The notes under the pieces are model-generated. The model searched no databases. It had not been told where the DNA came from and was given only the letters and a program-made list of their open reading frames with translations. 64,000 nt of DNA, taken from Semisulcospira habei (Eukaryota; Mollusca; Gastropoda; Semisulcospiridae). The stretch is taken from assembly GCA_036245525.1 (NCBI GenBank), contig BTPG01000004.1, forward strand, positions 227,731,376 to 227,795,375. Direction: 5' to 3'. The first letter of the stretch is position 1. Every line of letters starts with the position of its first letter. This document shows, piece by piece, positions 1 through 9,065 of this stretch. The position numbers and the translations under genes were made by a program.

Positions 1-1
1 C

Positions 2-1033
2 AATTACGTTTGTCACTACCGCTTGTTACAGTTTTACATCAGACACGGGTTAGTACTAAAGAAAGTTCACAGAGGAATTCAATTTGATCAGAGTGCTTTC
101 ATGAAAGATTACATAATGAAGAACACAACCCTTCGTGCCAGAGACGGCAACACTGCATTTGACAAAGACTTCTTTAAGCTTATGAACAATGCCTGTTTTG
201 GCAAGACAATGGAAAATCCTCATCACAGAAAAGATGTGAGACTGGTCACAACTGAATCGGGTGCAATTAAACTTACAGGCAAGCCTCAGTACACAGGGTA
301 CAAAGAGTTTCATTCATCATTGTATGCAGTGTCACTCAAAAAAAAGATTGTTAAACTGGACAAGCCAGTATTTATTGGTATGGCAATTCTTGAATTGTCA
401 AAACTGGTGATGCTTGAATTTTATTATGATTACTTCAAACCGAAGTATCCTGAATGTCGATTGTTATACACTGACACTGACTCTATGATCATTGATGTGT
501 GTACTGAAGACTTTTATGAAGACATGAAAACAGAACTACACATGTATGACACGTCTGATTACCCTAAGGATCATCCACTGTTTAGCACACAAAACAAGAA
601 AGTGCCTGGTAAGTTTAAGGATGAACTGAATGGTGTGCCAATAGTTGAGTATGTTGGACTGAGATCAAAAATGTATTCTATACTGCACCAGAAAGGTAGT
701 CAGTCAAAAGCCAAAGGAATAAAAAAAACAGCGATAAAAAATAAAGACATTCGTCATGAACATTACAAGCAAGTGTTAGATGGTGCATTAATGCCTGATT
801 ATCCAAACAAGTCACTGAGATCAAACAAACATAATCTTGAAATAATTCAAACACACAAAAAGTCACTGGCAGTTGGAGACACGAAACGAGTGTTTCACAC
901 TAAGGAAAAAGCTTATGCACCAGGTCATTACAGGCTCAAGTTATCTGAAGACATTTGTGATGAACTGGTTGATGAATTAATTGACGACTTAGTTACTGAA
1001 ATGAGTAACGGTGTCTGGGGGAATAATCTGTAA
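2..1033 (+). CDS. Polinton-type protein-primed family B DNA polymerase, C-terminal part
   Basis: Replicates the element's linear DNA by protein priming (family knowledge). The frame is open from base 2, so the gene enters from the left and only the palm/thumb C-terminal portion is here (about 344 codons). Visible motifs: KKVHR near the start, the motif B block KLMNNACFGKTMEN (about 170-215) and motif C YTDTDS (about 467-484), with both catalytic aspartates kept. The C-terminus is acidic and ends at 1033. It converges with and overlaps the integrase gene by 45 bp. No stop or frameshift is seen in the visible part, so this copy is young or recently active. The polB assignment is secure; placing it in Polintons rests on the adjoining integrase. 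Confidence 0.93.
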   Translation, partial: NYVCHYRLLQFYIRHGLVLKKVHRGIQFDQSAFMKDYIMKNTTLRARDGNTAFDKDFFKLMNNACFGKTMENPHHRKDVRLVTTESGAIKLTGKPQYTGYKEFHSSLYAVSLKKKIVKLDKPVFIGMAILELSKLVMLEFYYDYFKPKYPECRLLYTDTDSMIIDVCTEDFYEDMKTELHMYDTSDYPKDHPLFSTQNKKVPGKFKDELNGVPIVEYVGLRSKMYSILHQKGSQSKAKGIKKTAIKNKDIRHEHYKQVLDGALMPDYPNKSLRSNKHNLEIIQTHKKSLAVGDTKRVFHTKEKAYAPGHYRLKLSEDICDELVDELIDDLVTEMSNGVWGNNL

Positions 1034-1960
1034 TTCTTCTCTGACAAATGCCCTCTGGGGTGCAGGCTCATACAGGTAATATATTGTTGCGTCTGCGCCG
1101 GGAATTATTTTTTTTATATTATGAACGGATGTTGACCAGATGGGGTCTGTCGACCTGCGCCTGATGTCATTCTCAGCTTCCCCTGGTTGATATAAATATC
1201 TTACCTGTTTAGTAAATAAACTCGTGTCTGGTGCCTGTGCTGGGGTTGACATTGTTTTTGGCTCTGTAATTGTTTTCAATTTAATAGCATCAGCAGGTTT
1301 TGGGTGTCCTTCATTGTTCATTGCTTTTATCACATGCGGTAACCTTTGTACCCATTCAGTGTTACGGGTGTCATGCATGAGTTCCTTAGAATACTGGTAA
1401 CTGAAAAGTCTTTCTGATAACTGTTTGTTAAAGTTTTCTACAATTGCCTGTGATCTGTGTACACCTGGAATTCCTCGTCTGACCAGTACGCCATGCTTCG
1501 CAAATAACTGATTAACTGCACCCTTAAATTCAGATCCATCATCGACCTGCACTAGTCTGGGGTATCTTAAAGGGCCTCGACCATATATTTTTGATAAAGC
1601 AGTAGCAACTGTACTGGCTGTTTTGTCAGATATGGGTTCAGCGTCTTTGTACCTTGAAGCTATGTCTACGACAGTTAATGCGTACTTGTATCGTTTCTTT
1701 CTTATTGTGTCATGTGGTAGGAACAGGAGGTCCATTTGGTGTGTGTCATTAGGTGTTGTGTTCTCAAAATGAGGTCTCGTTATCTTTCTTGGAGCAGGTA
1801 AATATATCTGCCAAATTGCCTGTCTCTGTAACCATTGCTTGACTTGATTGAGTGTTATATCTCCGCCCACAGCGGCATGTAATTTCTGAATAGCGGTTGC
1901 TCCTTTATAATACCCTGATGGTGAGCAATATATTTTCGATAGTTTATTTTCGGCTGCCAT
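989..1960 (-). CDS. Polinton/Maverick rve-type integrase
   Basis: DDE integrase of the retroviral type that inserts the element into host DNA. The catalytic triad is visible: Asp in THQMDLLF, Asp in VQVDDGSEF and Glu in AIVENFNK, with about 35 residues between the last two. An N-terminal helical segment (KIYCSPSGYYKGATAIQKL) precedes the core, and a C-terminal region ending AFVREELQIIPP resembles the chromo/SH3-like tail of this family. I take the Met at 1960 as start because the upstream in-frame Met at 1996 would add a hydrophobic stretch lying inside the preceding gene; with 1960 the overlap with that gene is 17 bp. About 323 aa, uninterrupted. Cellular databases often label such proteins as uncharacterized transposon-derived. 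Confidence 0.93.
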   Translation of the reverse strand: MAAENKLSKIYCSPSGYYKGATAIQKLHAAVGGDITLNQVKQWLQRQAIWQIYLPAPRKITRPHFENTTPNDTHQMDLLFLPHDTIRKKRYKYALTVVDIASRYKDAEPISDKTASTVATALSKIYGRGPLRYPRLVQVDDGSEFKGAVNQLFAKHGVLVRRGIPGVHRSQAIVENFNKQLSERLFSYQYSKELMHDTRNTEWVQRLPHVIKAMNNEGHPKPADAIKLKTITEPKTMSTPAQAPDTSLFTKQVRYLYQPGEAENDIRRRSTDPIWSTSVHNIKKIIPGADATIYYLYEPAPQRAFVREELQIIPPDTVTHFSN

Positions 1961-2378
1961 TTTTTCTAGCAATAAAAACTCCAGTAAAATAAACAAATGT
2001 CATTCCCACTAGAACAAAGATTATCTCCCCGTTTCTTTGTTCTGGGCTTGGTTGATAGTAGTCACTTAGTTTTGGTTTCGGTATAGTCATGTCTTCACCC
2101 GTGACTAAAAAATACTCACGGATTGCTTCGTCTGTATTTGAAAACGTATGTTGTGCGTGACCTTCTAGCCTGAGTTTTTCATTGATGAAATCAAGTTTCT
2201 CAATTCTTTGTTTTTCATACGCCTGTTCTGCCTGCGCTAATTTTTCTGACGCTTCATTATGACGCTTTATTTCTTCTGCAGATTGTTCTCTACCCATTTT
2301 AGAAAAGAGATAATTAGAGCCGCTAAACGCGAGGGCGTTGACCATCGCTCCTCCCACCATAATAGCTATCGTCGCCAT
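1944..2378 (-). CDS. Small Polinton membrane protein with coiled coil, 144 aa
   Basis: Function unknown. The N-terminal ~28 residues are glycine/alanine-rich and hydrophobic (MATIAIMVGGAMVNALAFSG). A charged helical stretch rich in E, K, A and Q follows (about 35-75), likely a coiled coil, and a C-terminal membrane segment (about 116-137, IIFVLVGMTFVYFTGVFIA) ends in a basic tail. It sits directly upstream of the integrase in the same orientation and overlaps it. Its start lies 12 bp after the end of the 76-aa gene, as in a compact viral transcription unit. I recall similar proteins beside Polinton integrases in marine invertebrates but cannot name one. Confidence 0.72.
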   Translation of the reverse strand: MATIAIMVGGAMVNALAFSGSNYLFSKMGREQSAEEIKRHNEASEKLAQAEQAYEKQRIEKLDFINEKLRLEGHAQHTFSNTDEAIREYFLVTGEDMTIPKPKLSDYYQPSPEQRNGEIIFVLVGMTFVYFTGVFIARKNGSRK

Positions 2379-2390
2379 ATTTATTTTTAT

Positions 2391-2621
2391 TTACATAGAT
2401 ATATTTTCGGGAATAATTCCTTGTTTAACAAGAAGGTCTTTCGTGGCGATTGACGCTGTTACAACTACAATTAGCTTAGCACTGTCTTCGAAATCGAGTC
2501 TACTGAGGTCTGGTGATTTCATTTTGAGTAGATTTTTTCCCAGCATAGAAAACGCTACTGCTAATGCACTGATTACTGCAGAGTGATACACAAGATTCAT
2601 TAAATTCTTTGAGTCATTCAT
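2391..2621 (-). CDS. Small hydrophobic Polinton protein, 76 aa
   Basis: Unknown function. Two hydrophobic stretches are visible (about 10-28 and 48-62), separated by a short acidic segment DLSRLDFEDSAK; the C-terminus is KQGIIPENISM. The size and the position between two other membrane-type small genes on the same strand suggest a virion membrane or channel-like component, which is inference only. The intergenic gaps are 12 bp downstream and 35 bp upstream. The start is the first Met of the frame; unlike its neighbours it lacks an ATAAAA stretch just before ATG. Confidence 0.68.
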   Translation of the reverse strand: MNDSKNLMNLVYHSAVISALAVAFSMLGKNLLKMKSPDLSRLDFEDSAKLIVVVTASIATKDLLVKQGIIPENISM

Positions 2622-2656
2622 TTCTTAGGCAAGAAAAAATTAAAATAATAAATTTA

Positions 2657-3163
2657 TTACTGCATATGAAATGGGTCGACAACTTTGGGTATTGTTGGTA
2701 ATGTGGCGACTTCTGTTTTTGATGATGGAGTGTTTAATTTTTTGGTCACTGTACGAGTCTGTGGCTTGTATTTTTTGTATAATTGGTAAGCTACAAAACC
2801 AGATCCGACAACAAATGCGGCAACTGCATATCTTGCTGTTTCAGAATTAGACTGGGTTGAAGGTCTTTCACTTTGATGTGGGTGTGACAGGGGTGTTGAA
2901 AGTCCTGTCAGTTCCGACGGTTTTGACAGTCCTGACGGTCCTGACAGTGTTGACGGTCCTGACGGCGGATCACTTACATGAGCCTTTTCTGTTCGCGCCT
3001 GTAGCTGTAACTTTTTCTGCTTGTTCCATTCAGCTAAACGTTTACCTGACTGAACCCTCCCTGCATTTTTAATTTTTGTCACTGTGTGAATCGGGGTCTT
3101 GACAGGGTCCGGGGCAGGGTTCATCTGTGGGGTCGTTTGGGGGGTCGTCTGTTGGTCGTCCAT
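2657..3163 (-). CDS. Pro/Ser-rich single-pass membrane protein, 168 aa
   Basis: Unknown function. The N-terminus is polar and rich in Q, T and P (MDDQQTTPQTTPQ), followed by a basic patch KRLAEWNKQKK. A low-complexity region with repeated Gly-Pro-Ser and Leu-Ser units follows; on the DNA this is a minisatellite of ~9-bp units (tcctgacgg/tcctgacag) at about 2,890-2,970. One membrane segment (AVAAFVVGSGFVAYQLY, about 113-130) precedes a basic C-terminal tail. I start at 3163 rather than the Met four codons upstream because the bases GATAAAA directly precede this ATG, as at other genes of the element. It overlaps the next upstream gene by about 95 bp in another frame. Confidence 0.7.
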   Translation of the reverse strand: MDDQQTTPQTTPQMNPAPDPVKTPIHTVTKIKNAGRVQSGKRLAEWNKQKKLQLQARTEKAHVSDPPSGPSTLSGPSGLSKPSELTGLSTPLSHPHQSERPSTQSNSETARYAVAAFVVGSGFVAYQLYKKYKPQTRTVTKKLNTPSSKTEVATLPTIPKVVDPFHMQ

Positions 3164-3620
3164 TTTTATCAACAAAAAAATTTAATTTCGTAAAATCTAC
3201 ATGGCTGCTAGTTACAATTAATGTTACCAGAGGAGCGAGCAAATTACCAAACCTGTAGAATAAAAGGCAAGCTAATTTACCAATTGCACTCGTTACAATG
3301 GGGTTACTCTCGAGGTCATTTGTGAGATTTTCAATGTCTACAGGGAGAGCGTAACTCACAGCTTTTGAATATAAGCAGACAATTGATTTGCTCAAATCAC
3401 GGGTCATTAGTGAAGCCATGTGCTGTTCGTATTTAAAATGAAGTTTAAATAAATCAGCAGCCGTGAGGGATAGTATATCTTCAGTTGAATATAGCTTCCC
3501 AAGATAAGATTTCGAATGACCAGAAACCACTACAGATAAAAGTCGTTCTCTTTTCGAATCTAAGTCTATGTTTTCTACAGCGCTGATATCATTTAATAAT
3601 AATATTTCATCTGTGTTCAT
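3069..3620 (-). CDS. Uncharacterised Polinton protein, 183 aa, with hydrophobic C-terminal half
   Basis: Unknown function. The N-terminal half is acidic and helical and contains LTAADLFKLHFKYEQHMASL. The C-terminal half has a hydrophobic segment (about 115-142, LACLLFYRFGNLLAPLVTLI) and then a Pro/Asp-rich tail (PTDDPPNDPTDEPCP), which overlaps the start of the next gene. The start at 3620 is chosen over the Met at 3632 because ATTATAAA immediately precedes it. This is the outermost gene of the left cluster: from 3,633 rightwards coding density stops abruptly. Its neighbours and compact overlap support a viral gene; no family name is recognised. Confidence 0.7.
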   Translation of the reverse strand: MNTDEILLLNDISAVENIDLDSKRERLLSVVVSGHSKSYLGKLYSTEDILSLTAADLFKLHFKYEQHMASLMTRDLSKSIVCLYSKAVSYALPVDIENLTNDLESNPIVTSAIGKLACLLFYRFGNLLAPLVTLIVTSSHVDFTKLNFFVDKNGRPTDDPPNDPTDEPCPGPCQDPDSHSDKN

Positions 3621-3965
3621 TTTATAATGCAATTAAAAAAGATAATTTATAAACACATTTGTTTCTTTGTCAGTAAACCAGACATGAGTACATTAAGCCC
3701 TCACATGTAGAACCGTTTTGTAAATGATCCCCCTCTTTTGAAAAGTAATATGTCCCCCTGTTGATCTTTTGACACAACTTAGCGATTTGAAAGGGTATAG
3801 CTATAAAGGCCATTGACGGGTGAGAGCCTTTTCAAAATGCGGCTCGTGTCTGAATTGAAAAGGAATGGAATAGCGCGGCGTGAGGCAACACAAAAGGCAA
3901 TCAACCGTGACACCACCTGGCAGCTCATGCTTACGATAAAATTGTACTGACATGAGTGTCTGTAA

Positions 3966-3966
<1 letters not shown>

Positions 3967-4024
<58 letters not shown>

Positions 4025-4114
4025 TGATTGTGTGTTTGTTTGTTTGTTTGTTTGTTTGTTTGTTTGTGTGTGCGTCTGTGTGTTTTTGTCTGTGCGTCTG
4101 TGTGTGTGTGTGTT
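3967..4114. repeat. GT / TTTG microsatellite
   Basis: Long (GT)n tract changing to (TTTG)n at about 4,032-4,066 and back to GT-rich sequence. Simple repeat, no coding meaning. Confidence 0.95.
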
Positions 4115-4643
4115 AAATATTACTTGTTAGTTTCTTATCAAACTGTTTATAGTGCACAGTATAACCACCGTCTGATTTTTCGGGAACCAGCCATTGAGTA
4201 AATATGAAGTCAATTTCAAAACTCTTCTTGTCACCTCTCAGCAAATAGCCTTTTCAAAGCTGTAGAGCCGGTTTATTCATAGAGTGTTCCCTTACTAAGT
4301 TGAATAGCGACGCCCTGGCGTTGGCTGTTAGCCATTTGCATTTAATGGCAAATCGAACGGGTGAACACATAATTGAAAAAATTATAAATTCCTGTATGAA
4401 TAGCGAGACAGTGTGGGTGCATACCGATCTGATTCAAAAAATTTCGATCCCGGTTTCAAAAGGCAATCTCGTCCCGACAAGAAAATGTGAATAATTGCTA
4501 TTTTCAGAACAGGTCTATTCATATCTTACCTGAATTGAAGTGGGGGTCTTTCAAAACCAGTCAAGCGTAGGCATGAGGTGTTTATGTATTATATGTAATT
4601 GCTTCGGGTTACAAGCACTGGTTTGATCGGGCGTTTTGTCTAT

Positions 4644-4694
4644 GGGGGGGGGGGGGGGGTGGGGGGGTGGGGGGAGGGGGGAGGGGGGAGGGGA
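4644..4694. repeat. G-rich low-complexity tract
   Basis: Nearly pure G with T and A interruptions, just left of the 18-bp perfect hairpin. Confidence 0.9.
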
Positions 4695-4705
4695 TTTGAA
4701 GTATT

Positions 4706-4756
4706 ATTAACACTATGACTGAGTTAACCCCTTAAATTCTCAGTCATAGTGTTAAT
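4706..4756. repeat. Perfect 18-bp inverted repeat (hairpin)
   Basis: attaacactatgactgag at 4,706-4,723 is the exact reverse complement of 4,739-4,756, with a 15-nt spacer containing two TTAA sites. Could be a minimal foldback element or a structured RNA. Confidence 0.85.
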
Positions 4757-5059
4757 GAAGATTCAGTTCTTTTTTTTTATATATCTAATTACAGAGAAAA
4801 AATAAAAGGAATTTGAGAAAAAGGAAAGGCAAGGTCGTGTGCGTTTTTGTGAGCGAATAACATAGAAAAATGAGGGCCATAGAAGATTCTCTAAAACTCC
4901 CATATTCCCCCTCTCTTACAGACTAGGAACTGGAGATGTCCTGAAGGCCCCTAGACATAAGCGCAGACCTTGATGGTGAATTGTGTTCAGATGCTGTAGA
5001 ACAAAAATTAAATGTTTAGGGCTTAACGTCTTTTGTCCACCACGAGGGTGATTTCAAAG

Positions 5060-5168
5060 ACGGGGACAACGAAAAAGGGTCTGAGCAAATTTTGACCCAA
5101 GCTGGATTCGAACCCGGGACCTTTTGGTCTGGAGGCAAACGCTTTTACCACCGAGCCACCCAGCTCCC
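5060..5168 (-). mobile_element. tRNA-derived SINE head
   Basis: On the minus strand a pol III A-box (TGGCTCGGTGG, within 5,146-5,158) and B-box (GGTTCGAATCC, 5,104-5,114) sit at tRNA-like spacing, followed by unrelated sequence. A true tRNA is unlikely because the arms do not fold into a full cloverleaf by eye. It abuts and probably truncates the LINE-C RT fragment on its right. Confidence 0.7.
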
Positions 5169-6360
5169 AGACTTGGAAGCTGAGCCATATACCACACAGC
5201 CGTAATCCAGATTGGACCGAAGAAGGACCCAGTACAGTCGAAGTAAGACAATGCGGTCTGCACCCCAGTCAGTACGACCAACAACACGAAGAATGTCGAG
5301 GGCCTTCTGACAAGAGGTTCTAAGGTAGTTAACATGGTTGCAGAAGGTCAATCTTTAGTCAAAGATGACCCCCAAAATCTTTGCCTCTTCGGCCACCTTA
5401 ATTGGCACTCCAGCAATGCTCAGGCTAGGTTTTGGAAAAAATTTCGTCTGGTTAGTAAAATGCACACAGACTGTCTTGGAGGGCAAGAACCTGAATCCGT
5501 TGAGAGACACCCACCCCTAGATGTGATCAACGCACAGCTGCAAGCGCCTGTCAAGGGACGCAAGTCCTCGACCTCGTGCACACAAAACAAAGTCGTCCAC
5601 GAACAAAGAGCATTCAGAATCATCCTTGACGGCCTTTACAATGTTATTTATTTTAATGCTAAATAAAACAGGAGATAGAATGCTGCCCTGCGGGACACCC
5701 ATCTCCTGTTCAAAGGAGTCGGAGAGGGTGGAGCCCACACGGACATGGAACGACCTGTTAGACAAAAAATTGTGAATAAAAACAGGCAGGTGCCCTTTAA
5801 AACCCATGTCCGACAAATCAGACATTATACCATACTTCCAGGTAGTGTCATATGCCTTTTCAAGATCAAAGAAAATTGTATAGACATGCTGCTTGTTGAC
5901 AAAAGCATCTCGGATAAAAGACTCAAAGCGGACTAGATGGTCAGTGGTACTACGGAAGCGCCGGAAACCGCACTGGAGGTCTGTGATGAGACCACGTGAC
6001 TCAAGATGCCACACCAGTCAGGCGTTGACCAAGCGTTCCATAGTCTTACATAAACATGATGTCAAAGCTATTGGCCGGTAGTTGCCCGGGTCGGAAGGAT
6101 CCTTACCCGGCTTGGGGATTGGCACAACCACAGCCTGGCGCCAAGATGGCGGAAAACGACCGGTTATCCAGATATGGTTAAAGGCCTTGAGAAGTACAAG
6201 GAGTGAATCCTCAGGCAGATGTGTTAGGAGCTGATAATGGATGGTATCTAATCCAGCAGCAGTCAGTACATTTCTGCATGGCTTGCTGCAATTCTGAAAA
6301 CGTAAAAGGGGCATTATAGTCTTCCGAGTTATCCGATATAAAATCACAAGCACAAGATTC
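5169..6360 (-). pseudogene. LINE-C reverse transcriptase fragment
   Basis: Degenerate non-LTR retrotransposon RT in several frames on the minus strand. Recognisable blocks in order: PPSWRQAVVVPIPKPGKDP and NYRPIALTS (6,018-6,250), then FFDLEKAYDTTW, GVPQGSILSPVLF and the catalytic block FVDD (5,517-6,014), then a C-terminal thumb region to about 5,180 (SNLDYGCVVYGSASK). The type with PKPGKDP and a downstream RNase H resembles jockey/I-like LINEs. It is 5'-truncated and broken by frameshifts. It lies downstream of another LINE-C copy's 3' end, so it belongs to a different copy. Confidence 0.8.
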
Positions 6361-6380
6361 TGGCTTCTCCTTCTCTCTCT

Positions 6381-7879
6381 GTTAGTTAGTTATTTGGGTT
6401 TAATGCCGAGCAGGTGACTAAGGCGGGCCATCTCACAGCGGGATGAGTAAAAATCTGGTCAGCCAGACTAAAAGCAAGGTCTTAAGACAAGATGTAAATA
6501 TAGATTAAAAATCTCAGGCTAAAATGTCGCACATGTCTTTAAAAGAAACGTCTACAGACTCAAAAAGGGCAAATAAAAAAGATTCACATAGTATATGAAT
6601 GCTCAGATCTTGTTAAAAATATTGCATGCTCGCAAGAAATTGAAGATTTTGTCCGGGGGAACATCCCGGAACAAAACCTTCAAGGAGTCTGCTGTGAAGT
6701 GTTTATATCTGGTGTCAATTAGGTCAGCACAATACAGCAAAAAGTGCCGAACAGAAAACTGCTCATCACAGGCAAAACACCATGGTCGCTCATCCTGTTT
6801 AATTGATTGATTGATTGTACATTGCTTAATGTCCCGACAGCAACAAGGCTTTCTCAGGACGTGCCTGCACTGCTTGTGAAAAAAACAACTAAACAGAACA
6901 TTGAATGTATGTCGCCAGCCGGTCAAATACATTAAATAAACCTAACACATGGGGCCTAAATAAAGCTAAGACCATTTAGCAACACACATCCAATATCAAG
7001 AGCTACAGGCAGTGCAGACAGTAGGGAGAGTTTTAAAAAGGCAAATACAGGTGAATGGACAAAGGGTAGACAGAAACACATGCCCCAGAATAGAGAGAAA
7101 AACCCACCCTGTGGGGCTGACCAGGGTGACCCTGGGAACTAAAAAGTACCTAATCCCACCCAAGTCCCCCAGGGCAGACCCGGGTGGGGACTCATCCTGC
7201 TTAAGTAAGTAAGAGTGCGTAACATGTGTGCCCAATGTGGAGCCAAGCAAGGACAGTCTCCTCACGGCGGCTGCTGCAGCGGAAAGGTAGACTGTCGGAC
7301 AACGTAGGAAGAGCTTCATGAAGCTTGTTCCCTTTCTCTTTGTCTCACTCAGACTGCCACTCGCGGCCTATGTACGCACTAATCACAGGTTTAAAATTAC
7401 TAAAAACAGTCTGTGTGTCAGGGACAGGGTCTGCGATTCTGTTGCCTTCGATGCCCACATGGCCTGGGACCCAAATAAAAATGATGTCATAATATTCCTT
7501 CATCAAGTCTGCGTAGAGCTCTCTAATCTGCACCAGCTGTGGGTGGTCTGTTCCCGCGCCCTGAAGGGCCTGCAGGGCAGAAAGAGAGTCAGACAGAATC
7601 AGGAAGTTCCGTTCCCGAGACTGATAGGCATGCTTGAGTGCCAGCAGAATTGCCTGCAGTTTTGCACTAAATAAAGAGAAATGGTCAGGTAGGCGGAGCT
7701 TAAATGGGCGTCTAGGATGGAGAGAGGACACTGCAGCCGCAGCCACTCTCCCATCCTCAGACTTGGACCCATCCGTATAAAGACGACAATAGCCAGGAAA
7801 ACTTGAAAGGAGTTCATTGAGGCTCTGTTGGTATATGGCTGGTGGAGTACAATCCTTCTTGTGGGCGGTCAAGTCCAGA
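6381..7879 (-). mobile_element. LINE-C 3' portion (RNase H + tail), 5'-truncated
   Basis: The minus strand carries an RNase H domain (7,345-7,877; YTDGS at its start, ALQALQGAG, FIWVPGHVGIEGNRIAD), then the end of the polyprotein with a zinc-knuckle-like block (CFACDEQFSVRHFLLYCAD), then a 3' UTR ending in the terminal hairpin and a (TAAC)n tail at about 6,381. It is interrupted by a SIR1 copy at 6,803-7,190, flanked by a near-identical 14-bp duplication (6,789-6,802 and 7,191-7,204). Several frameshifts make it a pseudogene. Confidence 0.82.
6803..7190 (-). mobile_element. SIR1 copy inside LINE-C
   Basis: Short interspersed repeat, minus orientation: the (TTGA)n side of the tail is at the left and the GC-rich 5' end (ccccacccgggt on the minus strand) at the right. 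Target duplication ctcatcctg(t/c)ttaa at 6,789-6,802 and 7,191-7,204. Confidence 0.9.
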
Positions 7880-8263
7880 TTGATTGATTGATTGTACATT
7901 GCTTAACGTCCCGACAGCAACAAGGCTTTCTCAGGACGTGCCTGCACTGCTTGTGAAAAAAAATAAACAGAACACTGAATGTATGTCGCCAGCCGGTCAA
8001 ATACATTAAATAAACCTAACACATGGGGCCTAAATAAAGCTAAGACCATTTAGCAACACACATCCAATATCAAGAGCTACAGGCAGTGCAGACAGTAGGG
8101 AGAGTTTTAAAAAGGCAAATACAGGTGAATGAACAAAGGGTAGACAGAAACACATGCCCCAGAATAGAGAGAAAAACCCACCCTGTGGGGCTGACCAGGG
8201 TGACCCTGGGAACTAAAAAATACCTAACCCCACCCAAGTCCCCCAGGGCAGACCCGGGTGGGG
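7880..8263 (-). mobile_element. SIR1 copy
   Basis: Full-length SIR1, minus orientation, tail (TTGA)n at left, 5' end at 8,263. First of three adjacent copies. Confidence 0.9.
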
Positions 8264-8287
8264 AAGCTGCTGCTGCTGGGAGGAACG

Positions 8288-8595
8288 ATTGATCGATTGT
8301 ACAATGCTTAACGTCCCGACAACAACAAGGCTTTCTCAGGACGTGCCTGCACTGCTTGTGAAAAAAAACCTAAACAGAACATTGAATGTATGTCGCCAGC
8401 CGGTCAAATACATAAACCTAACACATGGGGCCTAAATAAAGCTAAGACCATTTAGCAACACACATCCAATATCAAGAGCTACAGGCAGTGCAGACAGTAG
8501 GGAGAGTTTTAAAAAGGCAAATATAGGTGAATGGACCTTGGGTAGACAGAAACACATGCCCCAGAAAAGAGAGGAAAACCCACCCTGTGGGGCTG
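8288..8595 (-). mobile_element. SIR1 copy, 5'-truncated
   Basis: Minus orientation; its 5' portion is cut where the next copy begins at 8,596. Confidence 0.88.
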
Positions 8596-9064
8596 TTTGT
8601 TTGTTTGTTTGTACATTGCTTAACGTCCCGACAGCAACAAGGCTTTCTCAGGACGTGCCTGCACTACTTGTGAAAAAAAACTAAACAGAAAATTGAATGT
8701 ATGTCGCCAGCCGGTCAAATACATTAAATAAACCTACAACATGGGGCATAAATAAAGCTAAGACCATTTAGCAACACACATCCAATATCAAGAGCTACAG
8801 GCAGTGCAGACAGTAGGGAGAGTTTTAAAAAGGCAAATACAGGTGAATGGACAAAGGGTAGACAGAAACACATGCCCCAGAATAGAGAGAAAAACCCACC
8901 CTGTGGGGCTGACCAGGGTGACCCTGGGAACTAAAAAATACCTAACCCCACCCAAGTCCCCCAGGGCAGACCCGGGTGGGGACCCTGTGGGGCTGACCAG
9001 GGTGACCCTGGGAACTAAAAAGTAGTTACCCCACCCAAGTCCCCCAAGGCAGACCCAGGTGGGG
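8596..9064 (-). mobile_element. SIR1 copy with (TTTG)n tail and duplicated 5' unit
   Basis: The tail is (TTTG)n instead of the usual (TTGA)n. Its 5' end carries a second copy of the last ~85 bp (caccctgtggggctgaccag block repeated at about 8,980-9,064), giving a longer variant. Confidence 0.88.
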
Positions 9065-9065
9065 A

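Larger units (their letters stand above)
3633..5060. other. Non-coding flank of the left viral cluster
   Basis: No credible gene. It contains a 9-10 bp inverted pair (ccttttcaaa about 3,829 and ttgaaaagg about 3,853), a GT/TTTG microsatellite, a G-rich tract, and a perfect 18-bp hairpin at 4,706-4,756. If the left viral element ends here, its terminal inverted repeat should lie in this stretch. I see no sequence here that matches the flank of the right cluster. Confidence 0.5.

Noticed and set aside
5096..5168. A functional tRNA gene
   Set aside because: A- and B-box are present but the acceptor, D and anticodon arms do not pair well by eye, and unrelated sequence follows without a terminator; SINE head preferred.
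6803..9064. CRISPR-like or tandem array from regularly repeated SIR1 copies
   Set aside because: Repeats are ~380-bp transposon copies with individual tails and truncations; no short repeat-spacer structure, and the DNA is eukaryotic.
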